Assembly (NCBI GenBank): GCA_965603295.1
Contig: CBFDCL010000043.1
Coordinates: forward strand, 1-17,537
Source of the DNA: JAFGWO01 sp965603295
GTDB taxonomy: Bacteria; BMS3Abin14
DNA: 17,537 nucleotides
Direction: 5' to 3'
Numbering within the stretch: the first letter of the stretch is position 1; every line of letters starts with the position of its first letter. Under the pieces are notes generated by a model, which saw nothing but the letters and a program-made list of their open reading frames with translations, did not search any database and was not told the origin of the DNA. This document shows positions 14,661 to 17,537 of the stretch, one piece after another. The position numbers and the translations under genes are program-made.

Positions 14661-15452
14661 ATGCGGATTCATTTTGTTCATCCAAAATTCCTGAGCGATG
14701 CACTCCTTGAGGAGGAACACGATTTCCTTCACAGGCTCTTTGACGCCCTTTCGGAAGGGGAGAAGGGAAGCATAGACCACCCTGACCTTTTCCGCTACAG
14801 GGGGCGAAGGGGGCAGCTGTACATTCGCCACAGGAAGATCGCCGAAGAGTTAGGGATACGGGGCCTGCCGCACGAAACGTTCTTCGATCGCCGAAACATT
14901 GAACCGGAAGAGTGGGAGGAGCCTGGAATCTCTCCCGAGACGGTTTTTGCCGATGCGGGGGAAGTCCGGGATGCGGGTCCCGGCAGGGTGATATTGCCGG
15001 AAACGGAGAACCCCGAGGATATCGTCTGCCCGAGAGACATCTGTTCGGCCATCCCGGGCAAATTGGAGGTGGATATCCTGAGGGAACTGTGGAGGATCTA
15101 CCGGTACGTGGTTATGGAGCGATCCTATGGGCGTTATCGGTCACTGACGGACCCGGTCCAGGGGCGGGGGAAGGGGTCGGTCTGGATGCTCTTTGACCTG
15201 ATGATGGAAGAGGCGTTCGCCCAACTGCCCGAGGAACGGGCCCCGGCAATCGCCTACGAAACCATATGGGAAGCCATGCAGGGGGAGGCGACGGATGATG
15301 AGGAGAAGGAGCATGCCCGTCTTGCCGCTGCCCTCGAACCGGGGAAGGTCAGCCTGGCAATGAGACGATTTCTTGCCGCAGTTGCCGAAAGACAGGGGAA
15401 CGGGGATTTAACGGTCTCGGCGTTGCTGGTGCCTTACTTGAAGGACGATTAA
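14661..15452 (+). CDS. possible pyrimidine-dimer glycosylase-like / YbgA-like two-domain protein
   Basis: 263 residues, soluble. The N-terminal 78 residues (MRIHFVHPKFL, HPDLFRY at 40-46, LYIRHRKIAEELGIRG at 53-68, HETFF at 71-75) resemble bacterial members of the T4 endonuclease V family (pyrimidine-dimer DNA glycosylases), which act through their N-terminal amine, so the start matters. An acidic, probably flexible linker (80-125) follows. Residues 135-262 have the spacing of YbgA/DUF1722 (MERSYGRYRSL, then YETIWEAM, EEKEHARL, PGKVSLAMRRFLA and SALLVPYL). In a rough alignment the catalytic Glu23 of T4 EndoV falls at F22, with E19 or D21 nearby, so activity is uncertain. No clear Shine-Dalgarno precedes the ATG. 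Both domain calls are from memory of family patterns; the gene itself looks real. Confidence 0.7.
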   Translation: MRIHFVHPKFLSDALLEEEHDFLHRLFDALSEGEKGSIDHPDLFRYRGRRGQLYIRHRKIAEELGIRGLPHETFFDRRNIEPEEWEEPGISPETVFADAGEVRDAGPGRVILPETENPEDIVCPRDICSAIPGKLEVDILRELWRIYRYVVMERSYGRYRSLTDPVQGRGKGSVWMLFDLMMEEAFAQLPEERAPAIAYETIWEAMQGEATDDEEKEHARLAAALEPGKVSLAMRRFLAAVAERQGNGDLTVSALLVPYLKDD

Positions 15453-15550
15453 ATATTCAACATTCAAGATTCAAAAAAAAATCGAAAAAGGATTTTCTGG
15501 AAAAAATGAACGAGGGAGGAATGATTTTTTGAATATTGAATCTTGAATAT
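15453..15550. repeat. inverted heptad arrays forming a long hairpin between convergent genes
   Basis: ATATTCA, ACATTCA and AGATTCA (15453-15473) followed by an A-run face a T-run (15525-15530) and TGAATAT, TGAATCT and TGAATAT (15530-15550). The arms pair over about 26 bases with few mismatches, enclosing a 45-base middle. Each strand carries a U-run inside the structure, so it could act as a weak bidirectional terminator for the convergent 14661-15452 gene and zwf. Confidence 0.75.
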
Positions 15551-15566
15551 GAAAATTGAAGTTGCC

Positions 15567-15610
15567 GTGCGTATGAAATCAGAGCCAACAGGCTCTGTTT
15601 TCATACGCAC
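15567..15610 (-). terminator. 20-bp stem hairpin spanning the zwf stop codon
   Basis: The arms 15567-15586 and 15591-15610 are inverted complements with one mismatch in 20 and a 4-base loop (AACA). The right arm includes the zwf stop (15601-15603) and its last coding bases. There is no immediate U-tract in the zwf direction, though an ATTTTCATATTC stretch follows within about 15 bases. It is probably a transcript-end or mRNA-protecting hairpin rather than a textbook intrinsic terminator. Confidence 0.6.
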
Positions 15611-17136
15611 TGATCCAGCATCAACTCTTTCAACTGCTGGGCCGCCGGAGGACCTTGCGAGCCGGCTTCGTAGATGTGCAGGAGGCGGTCTTTCCCGGCA
15701 CACGTCTCGCACTGGCGTAAAACGGGGTCGATGAACGCCCAGGCGAGATCGATGCCCTCCCTGTGCCAGAAAAGCATCTGGTCGCCGTTCATGCAGTCGA
15801 GAAGGGCCTTCTCATAGGCGGTAAGGGCGGGGCCGGTGTATCCACTTTGAAAATCCCAGTTCATTTCCACCGTTTCTAAACACATCCTTGCCCCAGGGCT
15901 TTTGGTCTGAAAGGAAAGGGTGATGTGTTCCCCAGGCTGGATGCCGATGGTCAGCACATTGGCGGAGATGCGTTCTCCCAGTTCATCCCCGAACATCGTT
16001 ACGGGCACCTCCTTGAACCTGATGGCGATCCGGGTGAGTTTGTTCCCGAGACGTTTTCCGCTGGTCAGAAAGAACGGGACTCCCTTCCACCTCCAGTTGT
16101 CGATGAAGATCCGCATCATGCCGAAGGTGGGGGTCATGGATGAGGGGGAGACCCCCTCTTCTTCCCTGTAGCCCCGAACCGGCTCCCTGTCCACGATGCC
16201 CGGACCATATTGGCCCAGGACCAGGTTTTCGAAAAGGTTGTCCACCGGGAACGGGCGAACGGACTGGAACAGCTTGATCTTCTCATCGTGCACGGCATCC
16301 GATTCGAACCGGTTGGGGGGTTCCATTGCCGTCAGGGCGAGGAGTTGGAGCATGTGGTTCTGAAACATGTCCCGGAGCACGCCCGATTGTTCGTAATAGC
16401 CGGCCCGTTTTTCAATCCCGAGGGTCTCTACAGCGGTGATATCCACATGCTGAATGAAGTTGCGGTTCCAGAGGGGCTCGAAAATGGCGTTGGCGAACCT
16501 CAGGGTCAGGATGTTCTGAACCGTTTCCTTTGCCAGGTAATGATCGATGCGGAATATCTGTTTTTCGTCGAAGCTGAGGTGGACCACCCGTTCGAGATCG
16601 GCCGCTGACTGACGGTCGCTCCCGTAAGGCTTCTCGATGATGAGACGCGTCCACCCGTTGCCGCCAGTGTTCGAGGCGGCAAGCCCGCTGTCCCCCAGCA
16701 GTTCGGCTGTCGTTCCGTACAGGAACATAGGGAGGGCAAGGTAGAAGATGCGGTTGCCGCCGGTTCCAGCTTCGGAGTCTAGATTTCGCAGGTAATCGGC
16801 AAGAGAGCGGAAAGAATCCCCGGAATCGTAAACAAGGGTAACGTAATGAAAGTACTCCTTAAACTCTTCCCATCGAGACGTGTCCTGAACCTCCGCGGGA
16901 GGGGCCACTTTGCTGTGAAATTCCTCATCGGACAGGGAAGTGCGGCCGCATCCGACGATCCGGAACGGATCGGGAAGCCCCCCCTTTCGGAACAGGTTGT
17001 AAAGGGCGGGGATCAGTTTCCGGGAGGTCAGATCCCCCGAGGCGCCCAGAATGACGATGGTGCAGGGATCCGGCGGGGCATCCAGAAGGCACCTTTCGGG
17101 AAGATCTTCGACCTGATCATTGGTACCGTTGCTCAT
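15601..17136 (-). CDS. zwf: glucose-6-phosphate 1-dehydrogenase
   Basis: Oxidises glucose-6-phosphate to 6-phosphogluconolactone with NAD(P)+, the first step of the oxidative pentose-phosphate pathway; cytoplasmic. At 511 residues it has the usual length. The dinucleotide-binding motif GASGDLTSRK covers 31-40, the substrate-site EKPYG 168-172 and the active-site motif RIDHYLAKE 196-204. The catalytic His is probably H261 in MFQNHMLQLL. The active-site motif is normally DHYLGKE; here Gly is Ala202. AAGGACC precedes the ATG. The gnd gene lies upstream on the same strand after a 200-base repeat-filled gap, so the two may be co-transcribed. The C-terminal codons run into a strong hairpin. Confidence 0.97.
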   Translation of the reverse strand: MSNGTNDQVEDLPERCLLDAPPDPCTIVILGASGDLTSRKLIPALYNLFRKGGLPDPFRIVGCGRTSLSDEEFHSKVAPPAEVQDTSRWEEFKEYFHYVTLVYDSGDSFRSLADYLRNLDSEAGTGGNRIFYLALPMFLYGTTAELLGDSGLAASNTGGNGWTRLIIEKPYGSDRQSAADLERVVHLSFDEKQIFRIDHYLAKETVQNILTLRFANAIFEPLWNRNFIQHVDITAVETLGIEKRAGYYEQSGVLRDMFQNHMLQLLALTAMEPPNRFESDAVHDEKIKLFQSVRPFPVDNLFENLVLGQYGPGIVDREPVRGYREEEGVSPSSMTPTFGMMRIFIDNWRWKGVPFFLTSGKRLGNKLTRIAIRFKEVPVTMFGDELGERISANVLTIGIQPGEHITLSFQTKSPGARMCLETVEMNWDFQSGYTGPALTAYEKALLDCMNGDQMLFWHREGIDLAWAFIDPVLRQCETCAGKDRLLHIYEAGSQGPPAAQQLKELMLDQCV

Positions 17137-17170
17137 TCAAGGTCCTTTTTTTCTCAGAGTACAAACAGTA

Positions 17171-17191
17171 ATTTCACATTTCAAATTTCAA
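17171..17191. repeat. heptad array ATTTCAC / ATTTCAA / ATTTCAA
   Basis: Three contiguous 7-base units 35 bases before the zwf ATG (zwf is on the minus strand). On the zwf strand the unit reads TTGAAAT. Confidence 0.8.
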
Positions 17192-17198
17192 AATAACC

Positions 17199-17283
17199 AT
17201 TGGTGATGAGTGATTCGTTTATTCCAGTCACCAATCACAAGTCACAAGCTTTTCACGTTTAACGTTAAACATTAAACGTTAAA
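17199..17283. repeat. composite repeat block between gnd and zwf
   Basis: In order: ATTGGTG, ATGAGTG and ATTCGTT (17199-17219); a non-periodic core; AGTCACC, AATCACA and AGTCACA (17226-17246); then CGTTTAA, CGTTAAA, CATTAAA and CGTTAAA (17256-17283). Positions 17210-17267 are the second copy of the 58-bp element seen inverted at 14549-14606. Confidence 0.88.
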
Positions 17284-17301
17284 CCAATAAATGATCGCCC
17301 C

Positions 17302-17329
17302 GTCGTTCTGTCGCCAAGTCGCCCGGTCG
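17302..17329. repeat. octad array with GTCG every 8 bases
   Basis: GTCGTTCT, GTCGCCAA, GTCGCCCG and a final GTCG, ending seven bases before the gnd stop codon. The period is 8, like the array at 7639-7662. Confidence 0.7.
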
Positions 17330-17336
17330 GTTTCTG

Positions 17337-17537
17337 TTACTCCTTCTTTTGCACCGCGTGTCCTCCGAAAGCCCTCCGGAGGGATGCCAGTACCCGGTTG
17401 GAAAAGGAGCTATGCTGGCGTGAACGGAAGCGGGCGAAGAGGGAGGCGGTAATGACCGGCGCAGGAACGGCGGTGTCGATTGCCTGCTGAACCATCCAAC
17501 GTCCCTCCCCGGAGTCATCCACGTAACCGGTAATATC
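17337..17537 (-). CDS. gnd: 6-phosphogluconate dehydrogenase, decarboxylating (C-terminal end only)
   Basis: The last 66 residues and stop of a gene that begins beyond the right edge. The fragment opens DITGYVDDSGEGRW and continues QQAIDTAVPAPVITASLFARF, the conserved helix of 6-phosphogluconate dehydrogenase that contacts substrate and dimer partner; known family members read nearly the same (GYVEDSGEGRW). The tail ends soon afterwards (GHAVQKKE), which fits the short NAD-type (GndA/YqeC) form of about 300 residues better than the long form. The enzyme makes ribulose-5-phosphate, CO2 and NAD(P)H, two steps after Zwf, the next gene downstream. The start and N-terminal half cannot be seen. Confidence 0.93.
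   Translation of the reverse strand, partial: DITGYVDDSGEGRWMVQQAIDTAVPAPVITASLFARFRSRQHSSFSNRVLASLRRAFGGHAVQKKE

Noticed and set aside
17156..17184. zwf promoter with -35 TTGAAA (from a heptad) and -10 TACTCT, 17-base spacer
   Set aside because: The -10 matches only three of six bases and TTGAAA is forced by the repeat word, so the match is not informative.
1..17537. Insertion sequence, prophage, tRNA or rRNA
   Set aside because: No transposase, integrase or phage-like frame was found, and no tRNA or rRNA sequence was recognised on either strand.

Overview
This is a bacterial chromosomal window: GC-rich, tightly packed coding DNA broken by a few AT-rich, repeat-filled gaps. There is no rRNA, tRNA or other taxonomic marker. 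The MXAN_5187-like protein, the YdjI-type SPFH protein and the NfeD/slipin pair would fit Desulfobacterota ('Deltaproteobacteria') or a neighbouring uncultured lineage, but this is inference only.

Layout. (1) 24-7299, minus strand: a compact unit read glmU > glmS > ClC-type anion transporter > UvrD/PcrA helicase. The genes overlap or are a few bases apart. A good sigma70-like promoter lies at 7422-7449. GlmU and GlmS make UDP-GlcNAc for the cell wall and lipid A; the other two genes look like passengers. (2) 7300-7839: a gene-free divergent gap with two outward promoters and seven arrays of 7- or 8-bp tandem words. (3) 7840-14422, plus strand: a seven-gene membrane-associated cluster. In order it encodes an MXAN_5187-like coiled-coil protein, an unnamed helical protein, a YdjI-type SPFH protein with three C-terminal zinc ribbons, a soluble double-zinc-ribbon protein, a long NfeD membrane serine protease, a slipin (stomatin) and a YqhA-like membrane protein. 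The first five genes are translationally coupled. This is the best candidate for an under-described system: two different SPFH scaffolds, a membrane protease and zinc-ribbon partners in one apparent operon, plausibly for membrane stress or microdomain upkeep. (4) 14661-15452, plus: a two-part protein whose N-terminus resembles the pyrimidine-dimer glycosylase (endonuclease V) family and whose C-terminus resembles YbgA/DUF1722. (5) 15601-17537, minus: gnd (C-terminal end only) then zwf, the two dehydrogenases of the oxidative pentose-phosphate pathway.

The most striking non-coding feature is that nearly every intergenic gap carries short tandem arrays with a strict 7-bp (sometimes 8-bp) period, built from many different words. 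One larger composite (58 bp, 52 matches, inverted) occurs in two gaps 2.6 kb apart. One array supplies the stop codon of the NfeD gene, and another forms a long hairpin between convergent genes.
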